A DNA stretch of 56,481 nt from Lingula anatina. Its lineage: Eukaryota > Brachiopoda > Lingulata > Lingulida > Lingulidae. The notes below the pieces were generated by a model. That model saw nothing but the letters and a program-made list of their open reading frames with translations, ran no database searches and was not told the origin of the DNA. Made by a program: the position numbers and the translations under genes. Positions 27,601 through 38,527 of the stretch are shown here, one piece after another. How positions within the stretch are numbered: the stretch's first letter is position 1; each line of letters opens with the position of its first letter. The stretch spans positions 191,063-247,543 of the forward strand of contig NW_019775682.1 of NCBI RefSeq assembly GCF_001039355.2. Reading direction: 5' to 3'.

Positions 27601-27857
27601 ATTTTTGAATCTCAAAGGAAGAGTTATTATTGCTTTAAAGCCATCGTATGATAATGGCTTGTAATATAGTATTAATGTAACATAACATACTTTATTTAGA
27701 ACCAAATAAATAAGAGCATTGGCTTCGGTGATGATATTTATTTATTTATTTATTTGTTTTCATATTGGGGTTGCAGTCAATTTGGACATCAGGGCCCTCT
27801 CCTTTGGAACGCTTGCTAGAACAACAGAAACAGCAACGCCAGTTTGAGCCGCACTGA
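6914..27857 (+). CDS. SMG7: SMG7 nonsense-mediated mRNA decay factor, 24 exons
   Basis: Exons: 6914-6939, 7901-7932, 8595-8712, 9104-9164, 14960-15031, 15386-15464, 15764-15856, 16153-16224, 16737-16890, 17125-17207, 17508-17729, 18122-18269, 19113-19192, 19363-19429, 19802-20001, 20687-20742, 21021-21077, 21574-22306, 24446-24746, 25072-25258, 25501-25574, 26078-26190, 26497-26765, 27777-27857. Phases agree throughout. The total of 3378 nt encodes 1125 residues, close to human SMG7. SMG7 binds phosphorylated UPF1, usually with SMG5, and directs transcripts to deadenylation and decay. The N-terminal 14-3-3-like/TPR part (about residues 1-235) and the helical domain (to about 500) align well, for example VDLEY-like LEYSLDKKVEQDL, ASGFYLQ, HLGDIARY and LVPSNGQPYNQLA. 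Lys65 and Arg162 match the phosphoserine-binding pair of human SMG7 (Lys66, Arg163). Residues 541-1100 are low-complexity, rich in Gln, Pro and Gly. The last exon (SIWTSGPSPLERLLEQQ) matches the conserved human C-terminus. Intron 7 uses a GC donor. Confidence 0.96.
7987..8010. repeat. (AG)n microsatellite
   Basis: Dinucleotide run in SMG7 intron 2. Confidence 0.9.
9313..9342. repeat. 30-bp near-perfect palindrome
   Basis: Arms ATGTACAGACACA and TGTGTCTGTACAT flank a few central bases in SMG7 intron 4. A GTC/GCC-rich stretch follows at 9350-9382. This may be the end of a mobile element that runs into the tandem repeats starting near 9466. Confidence 0.6.
9466..9890. repeat. Tandem repeat, 159-bp period, about 2.6 copies
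   Basis: The phrase beginning ATGCAGGTCAAG recurs at 9466, 9625 and (diverged) 9784, exactly 159 bp apart. Because 159 is a multiple of three, a 148-codon plus-strand ORF (9451-9897) stays open through all copies, with a 53-residue repeat containing VMLFFHFSAY. It lies inside SMG7 intron 4. I regard it as an intronic minisatellite and not as a proven gene. Confidence 0.8.
9847..10643. repeat. Tandem duplication, 401-bp period, 2 copies
   Basis: The segment beginning CACATTTCCTCA at 9847 recurs at 10248 with high identity. It includes shared landmarks GGCATGTTAACAGTCT and TATCGTGTATTGTGTAATAA. The first copy overlaps the end of the 159-bp repeat array. Confidence 0.85.
10646..11238. repeat. 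Direct duplication of about 256 bp, 2 diverged copies
   Basis: Copy one spans about 10646-10901 and copy two about 10982-11238. Both run from TTGGCATT through GTTGATGGTCATT-like sequence and CATGATGACCATT to AAGAAACACAG. A weaker third relative lies around 13.9-14.3 kb. Confidence 0.75.
11385..12086 (-). CDS. Candidate nested gene for a small secreted repeat protein (unproven, possibly decayed)
   Basis: Inside SMG7 intron 4, opposite strand. A candidate exon at 12086-11984 has a good acceptor (CCCTTGTTTTAG) and donor (AAG/GTAGGT). Its ATG at 12058 opens 25 codons that read like a signal peptide (MVSIKLISLLLLVAVLAVDS). Downstream, at about 11690-11385, open frames encode an acidic repeat: DKESHxxFDSLxxxxxQ ... 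EVQTxSDxC, twice, ending in TLRRSTRKRQTPRYL and a stop. The two repeat copies are in different frames because of a 23-base poly(T) tract (11575-11597). I could not find a junction that joins the leader exon and the repeat exon in phase. The basic tail also resembles retroelement C-termini, so a fossil fragment is possible. Confidence 0.3.
12444..13500. repeat. Rearranged segmental duplication in SMG7 intron 4
   Basis: A 115-bp segment starting TGTCCCCTATTCC occurs at 12618 and again at about 13386. A second segment (GCTGAGACCAAG... to CCCTTTGAG) occurs at about 12737-12843 and 13134-13232. GCTAGGGTGCCAT occurs at about 12449 and 13330. The order suggests a tandem duplication with later loss. 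A minisatellite of about 40 bp (GAGAGATTTAAGACCCCAGG) fills 13031-13122 between the copies. Confidence 0.75.
14478..14798. mobile_element. Non-autonomous inverted-repeat element, short copy
   Basis: Left end ATAATAACTCTTCGTT and right end ACGAAGAGTTATTAT are inverted copies. The interior matches the element at about 27.0-27.6 kb in SMG7 intron 23 (shared GGTTAATGAATCC/GGTCAACAACCCC-type segments and TTTTTTGTTAAAAT). No coding capacity is seen. Confidence 0.65.
14846..14881. repeat. (GT)n followed by poly(G)
   Basis: Short GT run leading into about 15 G residues in SMG7 intron 4. Confidence 0.85.
15857..15862 (+). other. Non-canonical GC splice donor (SMG7 intron 7)
   Basis: The exon ends GATATAG and the intron begins GCAAGT. 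The next exon resumes with CTCGTTAC after TTTGTAG. Only this boundary gives the conserved GDIARY reading, and an open GT alternative is absent at the site. GC-AG introns are a known minor class that otherwise keep a strong donor consensus, as here. Confidence 0.85.
15912..15945. repeat. (TTAG)n microsatellite
   Basis: About eight TTAG units in SMG7 intron 7. This is not the TTAGGG telomere repeat. Confidence 0.9.
18308..18556. mobile_element. Possible MITE in SMG7 intron 12
   Basis: The ends read AGCCTAGGTCCCAA and TTGGGCCTAGGCTT, which are inverted copies with one mismatch. The interior is GC-richer than its surroundings and contains a 65-codon ORF without recognisable similarity. Confidence 0.45.
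18610..18860. repeat. Dispersed repeat related to 43.3-43.4 kb
   Basis: The segment from ACACAAGCCGAAAT through GTTAGCTTATGGC to GGCCTTCATCAGAC recurs at 43352-43420. Its right end (ACCAACTACCAAGCTAATGAACA, about 18822-18846) appears inverted at about 43318-43341, so the two loci share pieces in different orientations. A poly(C) tract lies at about 18767-18780. The family resembles pseudo-LTR segments of Penelope-like elements, which is an inference. Confidence 0.55.
21240..21560. repeat. Degenerate TGTC/CAGT-rich minisatellite before SMG7 exon 18
   Basis: Irregular repeats of CATGTCTGTCAGTTNNTTTGTC-like words fill the end of intron 17. The stretch is open in the frame of exon 18, so intron retention would add codons without an immediate stop. 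No splice evidence supports that. Confidence 0.55.
21769..21815 (+). repeat. SMG7: Polyglutamine tract in SMG7 exon 18
   Basis: CAA/CAG codons encode about 13 consecutive glutamines near residues 607-620, inside the low-complexity C-terminal half that in other animals links the folded domains to decay factors. Confidence 0.9.
22307..22332. repeat. (GA)n directly at the exon 18 donor
   Basis: The donor of SMG7 exon 18 (CACAAG/GTGAGAG) runs straight into a GA microsatellite, so length change here lies next to the splice site. Confidence 0.8.
24517..24627 (+). repeat. SMG7: Polyglutamine tract in SMG7 exon 19
   Basis: Mixed CAA/CAG array encoding a long Gln-rich run with scattered Leu, Arg, Lys and Tyr (about residues 809-845). 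It is followed by a short glycine run (GGGGGGSG). Confidence 0.9.
26994..27632. mobile_element. Non-autonomous inverted-repeat element, long copy
   Basis: Left end CATAATAACTCTTCGTTT and right end AAGGAAGAGTTATTATTG are imperfect inverted copies, matching the shorter element at 14478-14798. The 300-bp centre absent from the short copy is GC-richer (about 27280-27480). Located in SMG7 intron 23, roughly 145 bp before the last exon. Confidence 0.65.
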
Positions 27858-28726
27858 AGTCCCCCACCCATGTCTTTGTGGAAATCAGCTTAAAGATACC
27901 TTCCAAAAGCCCCTGTCTTGTGCAGAGCAACAACTACTGCTGTGGACAGGGAGACTGGAAGACTTCTACAACTGGGTCGACAATAACTAGGTCAATTAAA
28001 TATAGGTCAACTGAAATTGAGTCAACAAGAAGAACATCAACATGAAGTGTAGGATGTGTGGATTCAGTGTCTTTTTATTTCCTTTGAGATCAGATGTAAA
28101 TTCCATCATAGGATGAGATACGTATTGTGAACAAGTATGCTTTAATTGGGTTGAAACTGGAGAAAAGAATATATTATTATTTAACTTTATTTATTTATTT
28201 ATTTATTTATTGTAGGGGGATTTCTGCTTTAAAAGTGGTCTTAGTCTAAATATTGGGAGTAATTCTGAGGTATTATTATTATTTGATTTTGATTTACTAT
28301 GATTTGAACAAAAAAGAGGAATTAGTTTCATTTTTTTCTCTCTTTTGCTCAAGCCATATCACTTTATCCAAAATTCTCATGGAGAGCTTGTAGTTACATA
28401 AAAAATCAAATAACTAAAGTAATATTTTCTTAATATTGTCATTATTTTGAGAGATATGATTGTCTTCTCTATACTTACCTAAAACAAAAGAAGTTTAATT
28501 CCCATCAGTGAACAGATGAGGCAGTGTTAACTACAGGTCTTGTTGCTTATAAAAATGCAGTTTCAGCTGGATAGCAGCCACGTGAATTGTGAAGTCAGCA
28601 GAAGGACGCGAGAAACCCATCAAGCGAGCAAATAGCTAAAATTAATTAAAAGTAAAATAGTAGACTCCATATATTAATTAAGTATAAAGTAGGATATATA
28701 TATGTATGCATATAAGTATATATTCC

Positions 28727-28781
<55 letters not shown>

Positions 28782-29020
28782 CATGGTTTTGTCTGTACTA
28801 ATACGGTGTATCTAATACCCTTCCCTAGTATTGATAAACTCTTCCCCATAAAAACCAAGAGACCTTTAATCTCAGACTGTGAGGCTATTACTTTATCCTT
28901 ATTAGATTATTGCTAGAAAATGGTCATAACCAATCTCAATCTTTAGCAAAGAATGTAGTTAGATCTTTAGAGGACTGTGGGACCGCATGACAATAAAGAT
29001 ACCCCCTCCCCCCCTTCCCA
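27858..29020 (+). other. SMG7: Probable SMG7 3' UTR
   Basis: Sequence after the TGA at 27855-27857 is AT-rich and free of long ORFs. The first canonical poly(A) signal I see is AATAAA at 28992-28997, followed by a GT-rich stretch near 29030-29060. That would give a 3' UTR of about 1.15 kb. It contains TTTA repeats (about 28188-28212) and a (TA)n run (28729-28778). Confidence 0.5.
28729..28778. repeat. (TA)n microsatellite
   Basis: About 25 TA units within the probable SMG7 3' UTR. Confidence 0.95.
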
Positions 29021-31136
29021 AAGCAAAAAGCTCACGTGGTTTATTAGCACGTGTTGCTGTTCTCACGTACATTGAAATGTTTAGTAATTTAAGCATATTC
29101 CTGTACTTGTTATGAAGTGATTTGGCATCTTAATTAGCTTGTAGCCAAACATCCGCTACATTGATTGATTATAACATTTACGTTGAGAACAATGTAAGAG
29201 AACACCTGATACCCCCATGTGAATTAAAGAATTACCAGTAAACAATATAGACAGCTACTGCTATTGCACGACATCCTTTAGGTGACATTCTACTTTCTGC
29301 TGAAACATATGACATTCAACTTTCGCTGAGGTACGTTTCGAATTGCTAATGTCTGCTGGCAGTCAGTCATACAATTATGCGGCTACGCTTTTAGAATCTG
29401 CCCAAGTAAGATCCTTGGTTTATTCATCATCGTCCTACGATAAGATTTTAAATAGCAGCCATGTCCCAAAGAGACAATCTTTATTATCAGGAATATATAT
29501 AAGTGCATCATTTCACAGCGCAACATAAGTGAATTGCATTTTTCTTTGCTCTGTGTAACTTCTGAAGAATGTTTGTTTTCTACCTGGTCAGGTGGTACGT
29601 TAAAGGTGATTGAATATCTTGTAATGTCGGGAATATCTTTAGTGATTATTTTCACGGGTAAATGTTTAGTCTCTGTCAGTGACTTGGGATTGAAATGGGT
29701 ACTAAAACGTGGCATTTTGGGCTTGCATTGTGTCAGGGTGACCAGTTTGGACATTATGATTCAGAATTGCATTTGCCTGAAAACTGCTGGGAATGCTTTT
29801 GGTAACGCACGTCATTTTGATCGCGGAAGTAGAATTAAGAGTTTGGGCGTATGGTGTTTGGTCGCCTAGAAAATGAATATATTTTGGTATGGCTTAATGT
29901 TCACCTTTTTTGTGTAGAATTGATATCCGTATGCTTGATAAGTGTAATAGTGGCAGTCTAATTAAAAGGACAGAGTCTAAGGAAATTTGATTTGAAAATG
30001 GAAAACGGCGATTTATGGTTTCCAACAATAAAACCAAGACTTGCTTTCACACGTTTGTTTTTTCCTTTATTTTTCTAATAGTTGCAAGATTTTCAGACAT
30101 TTTCCTGTACTTGTAAATTAACATTAACAAACCACGAAACTATTGCCACAATACAATAGAAACCCGGTCTATTAATTCTGTTCATGACGTCAACTTGCAC
30201 GTACATGGTGGCCACCGTCACCTACTAGGACCCTCCGAATTTTTTTTTTTAAGATTTTTTATTATCATTATTATGTCAAATATTTATTAATTATCTTTTG
30301 CTCATTATAACTTTTTCCCAATCTTAAGCGTACTATATTGAAATAAATGACAGCGGGACCGCACCTTCTTGATATTTTAAAGACGGTAGTGTTCGTGTGA
30401 ATGATTAAGTCGACGACAGCAGTTTTCTGGAATGCGAAACAACTTAATTTGAGCGGACGTCTTTCCGTGTTGACACGTCATTAATTTCGTGATATAACTC
30501 CTCACGTTGTGATGAACGTTTTTCTCCTTGCAGCGTAGGATGTGGGATCGTGAGAAACAACGAAATTATGGCAATTGTGACCGATTTTGATATGTGGAAA
30601 AGTTACTACCGTGTGCCCGTGTTTAGAAAGTTTTGTCTCTCTTATTTAAAAGCCTGCTTCATCTTGTTGCATTTTGATTATTCCCGTAGCTGGATACTAC
30701 GATAACACGAACGCAGTGCTGTTTTGGAATAATCAGTTAAGTCATTCTTGTAGAAAACGTTAAGAATAGCATAATAAATGTGTCAAGATTCACTGAGGAA
30801 ATAAATTCCATCATAAATTTAAGTACATTTTGTTAATTTATATATTTTTTATTTATATTTATTGTATTTAGAATGATGATAATTATAACAATAATCATAT
30901 CTATGTAGAGTCTGTAATCCGAATATTTTCAATAAATAAGTCCTATAACATACATGCTAGATCCGTAAATTTTCAGGCGTAAAGTTCTTTAAAAGATATT
31001 TTATAAATATCTATTTTCAAAATTGCCAAGGGAAGCCGTACCGCGTGATTAATGTGGAAATGCATTCCTATCATATAGAGCCGTGCCGTTAAAAAAAAAC
31101 GCAGAAAAAAGTGACAAGTAGCCTACGTGACCAATC
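29021..31136. other. Intergenic DNA, no gene recognised
   Basis: AT-rich sequence with only short unsupported ORFs (for example 29343-29528 and 29534-29869). No splice-linked coding pattern or RNA gene was seen. Confidence 0.5.
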
Positions 31137-31295
31137 TCAGGCCCGTAGCCAGCAATTTCAAAAGTGGGGTTCTTTTTCTGAAAAAGTGGACCTTTTTCTT
31201 TAAAAACTCCATGTACCTAGATTAAATTTTACCCAGAGTGGACCTTTTCTCAGCAAAAGGGGCGGTTCTTTCGAACCCCCCGGGCCTGAATCTGG
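31137..31295. repeat. Dispersed repeat with inverted ends
   Basis: The element starts CAGGCCCGTAGCCAGCAATTT and ends CCCCCCGGGCCTGAATCTG. Its interior repeats GTGGACCTTTTTCT-like words. The short inverted ends (CAGGCCCG and CGGGCCTG) suggest a MITE. Confidence 0.5.
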
Positions 31296-31384
31296 TCTTG
31301 TACAGTGTTAAAACGTGACCGAAGGAGCGTAACTGGTGGAGAGGGGGCACGTAAGGGAAGACGAGTTCACTCAAGTACGGTGAT

Positions 31385-31745
31385 GCATAAGTTTGCCGTT
31401 TAAAGAGAACCTATGCTCTTGTGGGTAACCAGCGAAGTTCTATTTGAGGATAGATGTGATGTGTCTGTCACCAGGGGTGCGGTTAAGGCCACGGGCAGAG
31501 GTATTTTGAATGCGCTGTAGACGTTTTCCCTTTTCTTGAGGACGTGCTCATAGAAAATGGAGTTGCAGTTGTCCAATCTAGATGTGAAAAATACAGTAAT
31601 GACTGTAGCGGTTGAGGAGTCCATGTGATATGAAACGTGCATGGTTTTAAAATGTGTGATATTTTGACCATAGAAGGAGAGGTATCCACGTGCACTCCTA
31701 GAATTTTGGCACGAGGAGAAACATTGACCACACTTTAATAGCAAG
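31385..31745 (-). pseudogene. Decayed non-LTR retrotransposon, reverse-transcriptase C-terminal fragment
   Basis: Minus-strand frames contain SPRAKILGVHVD, then FTSRLDNCNSIFYEHVL, then LQRIQNTSARGLNRTPGDRHITSILK and a NFAGYPQEHRFSLNGK-like end, in different frames. These match in order the end of CR1/L2/Jockey-type reverse transcriptases (LGVxLD, TSRLDYCNSLL, LQRVQNAAARL, HITPxLK, LHWLPVxxRI). Several frameshifts and a stop make it inactive. Only the C-terminal part is present, as expected of a 5'-truncated insertion. Confidence 0.7.
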
Positions 31746-31846
31746 TCTTGAGGAAGAGGTCAACCAATCAATTTCTTTTTTTGCATTTGGGGCTGTTATA
31801 CGAAACGTGCGTTAGACTTTATAGCCAAATAAATAAATAAGTAAAC

Positions 31847-31858
31847 AACAACAACAAC

Positions 31859-31892
<34 letters not shown>
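31847..31892. repeat. (CAA)n/(TAA)n microsatellite
   Basis: CAA units pass into about twelve TAA units just beyond the retroelement fragment. Confidence 0.9.
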
Positions 31893-31893
<1 letters not shown>

Positions 31894-34800
31894 GATTTCA
31901 ACAGATTCCTCATAATCACTAAGCTAAACTCTGTCCAAAACCTTTGAGAAAATAAAGATCTGCGAAACTATTTTTCAGTTCTATATTATAATTTTGGAGA
32001 ACCTTGCCCAAAATCGTAAGCTTTCATCTCAAGTATGGTTTCCAGTCTCGCAAAATATGGTAAATTACTCATGAATGAAATACTAAAGCTGAAGCTATAA
32101 GCCTACTGTAGATGGATGAGAGTGGTGCTAAGGGAGATAAAAAAGAAAGGGTAGCCCCTCAGGTTAGAAAAAAATAGCTAGAGACTAGAAAAGAAGCACT
32201 CAAACATTTCTATTTGGCCGTGAGGTGGGTCGTTGAAAAAACCTGAAGAAAGGTCTGGATTTAAGTAGGGCCTACGAAGTAAGAAACCAAGCGTTTCTTT
32301 CCACGACCTTACTTCCTCGTTTGAAGAGATACATGTACATTGTACATCGTCCAAAAAAATGCTACATACAAGAAGAGGGAATATTACTGTGACCTATAAT
32401 TGCATTTTTATTAAATGTATACAAAGAAATGACGGCGAGAGTTTTAGAAAGCCATTTATTTGAGACTAACTGTTATCTTGATTCGCTCTCCTTGTTACTT
32501 TATCTCTTGGGCACCCGTGATTGGGCGAGAGCGTGAAAAAAAAACTCGGTCTCTGATTGTGCCAACAGCAAACAAATCGTGTTGAGAGTTTTCAAAGACA
32601 TTTATTTGAGACTCACCTGTGTTCTGATTCGCCCACTGTTTGTTCCTATTGAGCATCGTGATTGGTCGAGACCTTGAGAGAAACCCTCGACTTCAGATTG
32701 TCACTCAGATAATGTACTTTTGGGAGCAGCGAGATGCCGATATGTACTTTTCATTTTTTTTTTCATTTTGTAGGTTTAAAACTCGATTCAAATGAAAAAT
32801 TATATATGTAATGTATATATATAATCAGAAACAATCTCTTGATACACAAATGTTATTAAGATTTTGCTTCAAAACTATCCCTATACAATAGTCTAACGCA
32901 TGCTTTCTGTATTTAATTTTTTTGTTTTCATTTAATCAAAGTAAAAGGAGTCTTCGCAAAGAAAAATCCGAGAAGTAGCTTTAATTTCCTGTGTGGACTC
33001 GAGGCTGCCATTGCACGTACTACCTGTTATTAGAAGTTCACTTTTTTTGATCAAAACCACACTGAAATTATTAAATTAGTGAAAAAATATTGCGCCATAT
33101 TTTGATTAGATAGCGCCTCATATGTTTGCAGTGAATTGACAGCGTTAATTAAAATGTTAAGCCCCTCTTCTTATCTATTCTGTAGAAAGGCAGCGCTCAC
33201 AGCCTAACTATTTCGTAATAAGGTACTGTAAATATGTAAATACTAATACCTGCAACTGGTTTGAACTCAATGAAAGGAAAACTTGTAAGCGCTGTATTGT
33301 ATGAATGTTAGTCTTGATACTGACAGATCATAACTTAAATGGCAGGTTCAACCCACGTCACTTACCAAATATTGGAGATATATAATTTTTAAATAAACAA
33401 TATTGAAACCCAAAATATTTTTGTCTTTTGTGAGACAATATGAAGGGCAAAAGGAAAAAAAATCAGTGGTAAACATTCAATGTGGTCGTGTTAATTTTCA
33501 CATTTGCGTGTAAATGAACCTGTACGGTTTCCAGCGACATTTTCCTGCTTTCCGCTCCCAAGCCTTACACGTCTGCACGTGGCTTAGCATGTATTTCGGA
33601 AGTTTGCTTTTAGGTCTTAACACTGAAACAGGATCTCATTTCATGTGTTGACTCATAATTCAACTTTAAACTTACAATGTTACCATGGTTATCAGCTATA
33701 TGAACCGCTGAGTCGTAAGGCTGTCCGCGTGCCGCACGTCCTCGTGGTGAATGATTCTCCTATGTGTAGGATGAGTGCGGTTTTAAAATGAGGTTGAAGC
33801 GACTATTTTGCACTGTTTCAGCAGGGGATGAATCCACGTCACTACTGTCACGATGCTGTCGGGTATAGTATGGAAGATGTTACGCTCCTAATAAACAGAG
33901 AAGCCACCTTCCATATTTTAGTTATGATTACAGAATTTATGTCTGTAAACATAAATACAAACGCCAGTGGGGAAAAATCATACACACACACACACTAAAG
34001 AATAATGCCAAGCTTCAGTGTATGCAATGTACACAGTGAAATACTTTATAGCAACGAAGGGAAATCAATAAAAGTAGATAAGTCTACCACGCAAGTTTCA
34101 GACATTCGAAGATAGCACAGGTTCTGTCAGTGTCAGATATCCAATCACGCCATTGAACCTGGTTCCTTATACGAAACCACCGGCCGCATAGTTCAGCAGA
34201 TTAAAAAAATGAAATGTGATCAAGACTTTTTTTATTTTGGAACAGGTGTGAAGGTATAAATTCCTTAACAGTGTTTATGTTACAAGTTTAAAAGGATTTG
34301 TTCAGGACATATATCAGAATATGACGAAACTTTCACGTTTCATAAAAAAGGCGACAACCATCGGAAATCCATTTAGTGTCCTGTTAAACTAGAGATTATT
34401 TATATTCGAGGCACATAGTGCGGTTCTTTTCACCAAAATTATCTTCTAGATGAATAACCTTTACGTCATGTATGAAATATATTGCATAATGGCATTAAAA
34501 TTGGAAATCATACATAGAAGGTAGAAGGTAATGAGTTCTTGAGGGTACGAAAAAAGATTATGTTTAAATATTAACTGCTGTGGAGAGTTGAATTTGCCAT
34601 TATGTACGTAGTGGACAGTCGTAAAATCAAAAATGCAGCAAAAACTCGATTAATCAGTAGTTCGCTTACAACCTAAATACAATATGGAATACATAAAATG
34701 TCATTGCTACCGAGTCCTTTCATTCCCTTTGTTGCTTCAGCTAGCTTTCGTGCATTCTTTCCTTTCTTATGCATTTTCTATATTTGGCCGACCACATAGA

Positions 34801-37015
34801 GGATATTAATATTATTCATATTGCTCATTGTTACTGGTTTTACTCCACTCCACCATTTTTTTTTCATTTCACTGCCTTTTTGCACTTTTGAAAGTCGATG
34901 TTGGAAAGCACGTGTGCGTTCATACGATAGTACTTTCTTTTTAAAGTTCAAAACTGACATCATACTGCTGATGATTTATTAAAACGAATATTTGAATGGA
35001 TAAAAGCCAAAAAGCGTTTTTCATGAGATTATACATATATATGTTATCTGCCGCTAAAACGAGTGCCATGAGGCACGTTAACCGATGTAAAATTTAAAGC
35101 TCAAATTCCAAGAATTAATTCTGATCCCCAGTACGTTATCGCAAACCGAACCGGAGATCTCACGACTTAATACAAGTCCATTATTCTTGTTTATTCGGAG
35201 TTCAAATTAACTCCAAGAACAACTAATCAACAATTTAACTGAATTCTACAATGTTATTGTAAACAAACAACAAATCATACAGTTCTTTCTCTCATCCCTT
35301 TCTATGGTGTAGAAACTAGTCAAACATTTTGCCGTATAGAGAATACGCATGCAAGCTTGACATCAGAAAATTGGAAATTCGACCGCGTGCATTCACGTGC
35401 ACTTGATACGAACGGTTAGGACAATTGCACGTCACCGTTTTGAGTGATTTATAAATAAAGCTTAAGGCGCATCTATGTGCCTTCTCGTTTTATACCTAGT
35501 TTTAGTTGATCTTTAAATATGCGCTTTTAGCTCAACTTATCAATTTCTTAAACAAGATCAACACGGTGATAATGATTGATCTTGTTTTTTTATGACAAAC
35601 GCGTGGGTGGTTGTTTATTTCATGGGATCTAATTTACATGTTTTTAATGGCATGGTTATATCCGTTTTTAATTAATCCCTTCACTTTACGTGGAACAGGT
35701 GTGAAAACGAAACTTGAGCTTGGCAACAGCAGTTCCGGGATTTTGCTGCAGTTATTTACTCAAATATTATTAAAACTGGGAACCAAGTATGAGATCTCAA
35801 ATGGTTTTGATTCTAAAAATATTAGTAAATAAAGATCGATACTTCAAATAAATGAAAAAAATCTCAAATGCACACTAGTGGCGTCTTCCTTATTTTCCTC
35901 AATTTATCAGTGTTCTGTACACAATAAATCACACAACATAAGCAACACTTATTACATAATGGAACTTTATTCTCAAGAAATTTAGCTACGACAATAATTC
36001 AATATGGAGGTACTATATCAAAAGATATCATAAAAATAAATAATAAAATACTGCTTTTCATTTCATCACAAAAAAAGAGCACCTGCTAAAATAGCATAAA
36101 TTGGCAATGTGACGTGCCAGAACATGAAAACAGGTTCTCCACCAAATTTGACGCCTTCCATAATCAAATCATCCACTCTCTGGCCTTACAATATCTTGAT
36201 TAATATCACTTTCAAGGAGGTCGAACTCTCAAACCTGAAGTATTTTGAACAGATAGATAATTCTGGCATTTGGCGTTTTTACACACGGTACATTAAAAAT
36301 ATGTGCACGGCGCAACTACATATTTTGGTTTCCTTCGTTGCAACTGAACCCATAAAATATAGCACAGTTCCTGAGCGCACCCATGGGCTGAATTAAATAA
36401 GCACACTAAAATCGGGGTATAAGAAAGCCCCATGAAATTACCCTAAATGCACAGCGTGTTAATGAGGCAAAAGGCCGAAAATTTTTACCTACATTACTCA
36501 ATGTACTTTTGGCTTGGGAGTCCAAGTCCCTTTACTTGATTTTCCCTCATGATAATGCTTACAATGGGAAGCCTCACTGGCCACAGGGGTCAATAGAAGT
36601 CTCTTATAAAATTGTTAAATAACCTTTTCTTTAATTTTATATCAGGGAATACTAGAGGCCCCTTTGACAATGGGGGCAGTAGGTAGATCATCATCATCAT
36701 CATTCCTCCTCATCCCGTGTGGGACATAGGGCCACACATCAAAAATATATTTCCTAGATCTAATGCTGTTGGAATGTTTCTCTGTCACAAGCATTTTGAT
36801 TTAAAAATCTATCATTGTCTTATAATAACCTTTTTAAATATTTCATAAACATCATGAAAACTACAACAAGACTACAGGATCAGTGAGGTGATACCGCCTC
36901 CGGATATTGTACCACCAGCTGGAGAAATCGCATTCGTATGAAAAACAAAACAAAAGGGGGGCACCACCTCCATTGTTGTGCTTGACAAGTTCTACAAAAT
37001 GCAGTTAAGAAGAAC
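31893..37015. other. Intergenic DNA with a local duplication, no gene recognised
   Basis: Mostly unique AT-rich sequence. A direct duplication of about 125 bp lies at 32431-32560 and 32584-32705 (shared GAGAGTTTT, ATTTATTTGAGACT, GATTCGC and GTGATTGG words in order). Short ORFs such as 35611-35832 and 36109-36396 have no recognisable domain or splice context. Confidence 0.5.
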
Positions 37016-37049
37016 TCTCATATATTTTATGTAGAAAATTACAATTTAC

Positions 37050-37570
37050 AACAAAATCATGGATAAATGTAAAAGGTCACATCCAAGGTTGCAAAAAGAT
37101 TGTGAATATAAGACTTTTCATCCAAGTTCAAAAGTAAATATAAGAGGCTGAAATTTTGCAAGGTGTGGTTCATGGTGAAAAGTAGGTCAAAGATCAATTT
37201 CAAGGTTACAGTTAGATTGCCAGTGTATGACTCTATTCAACTTCAACAGTTACTATGGGCATATCTCTGCAGGTTTTGGAGAAATAAAGAATGAAAAACT
37301 TGCAAACAAGTAAAGTAGGTCAAAGATCAATTTCAAGGTTACAGTAAGATTGCCAGTATATGAATTTCTATTCAATTTCAACAGTAATTATTGGTGTATC
37401 TCTGTGAGTTTTGGAGATATAAGGGATGGAAAATTTGCAAAGTGCAGTTCATCAGGAAAAGTAATTCAAAGGATAATCTTAAGGTCACAGTTAGATTGCC
37501 AGTATATGACTTCTTATTAAAGTTCAATAGTAACTAAGGGCATATCTCTGCTCATTTTGGAGTATTTCAC
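37050..37570. repeat. Diverged tandem repeat, about 130-bp unit, about 4 copies
   Basis: The words AGGTCAAAGATCAATTTCAAGG, TTAGATTGCCAGTATATGA, TTCAACAGTAA and ATCTCTG..TTTTGGAGA recur in order. Related phrases TTGCACTTGACAAGCTCTAC and TTGTGCTTGACAAGTTCTAC flank the array at about 37698 and 36978. Confidence 0.7.
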
Positions 37571-38527
37571 ATTTTATCTTCACCACTAAATATTGCGACA
37601 TTGTACTTTTTGATATAGTGCAACTCCTAAACTATATGGAAAACAAACAAACAAACAAATAAAAACAAACAAAATGGACACCCCTTTCAGTATTGCACTT
37701 GACAAGCTCTACCAAATGCAAAAAAACAAGAGATCTCTAGCATTTACAGTTCTAGAATTAGTGAGAGTTTACATGTTCCGGCATCTAATGGCTACTTCTC
37801 CTGTGAACATGCACTAATTGACCCCAAACATGGGAGTCCCTAATTGTAAACCCTCACTATAAAATGACAGCTTAGGTCTGAGTAGTTTCTGAAAAATGGC
37901 ACAAACAATTTTTTTTTGCAGAAAATTCCCATTTTTAGAAAATTTTGGCCTGTATGACCTTGAATTAAACATCAAAGGTCAAATCCAAGGGCGTCTTTAA
38001 AATCTCCACAGACTTCTGTGGTAACTTTTTCCATAATTCCTTTGGTTTTGGAGATATTTGACCTAAATTTTCAAAAATTTTGACAAGGGTGTGTTTCAAC
38101 AAGCGTCACACTTGGGCCAATGCACCAGGGGGTTTAAATTGAGATTATATGTGACCTAAATCTAAGAGATGGGGACACAGGCCCTTACTGTTTAGGACGA
38201 GAAGCGGAACTGGTGACTTGTATCCAGAGCCGAACGTGGAACCGGCGGAGCCATATGAGATGGGCCAGGGCTATGGTACCATAAGTACCGCCAGCATACA
38301 TGCTGGTGGTACTAATTAATATAACATTGTAACATGATCATAAAGCATGACTTCATGAAATTGTTTAATTGGAATGTTCATCAACTTTGCCAAAATTAAT
38401 ACTTTTTACCATATTTCTCAACTAACATCTCAGAGAGTTTTTGAGTAGGCGAACTTTCTCTACGGTGGGCTAACCTGTCATAACAGGTGTTCATAGCTCA
38501 TCACACTTGCTAGTTAGTGCTAATGTA

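Noticed and set aside
29343-29869. Short plus- and minus-strand ORFs after SMG7
   Set aside because: No similarity, overlapping on both strands, and no splice signals linking them.
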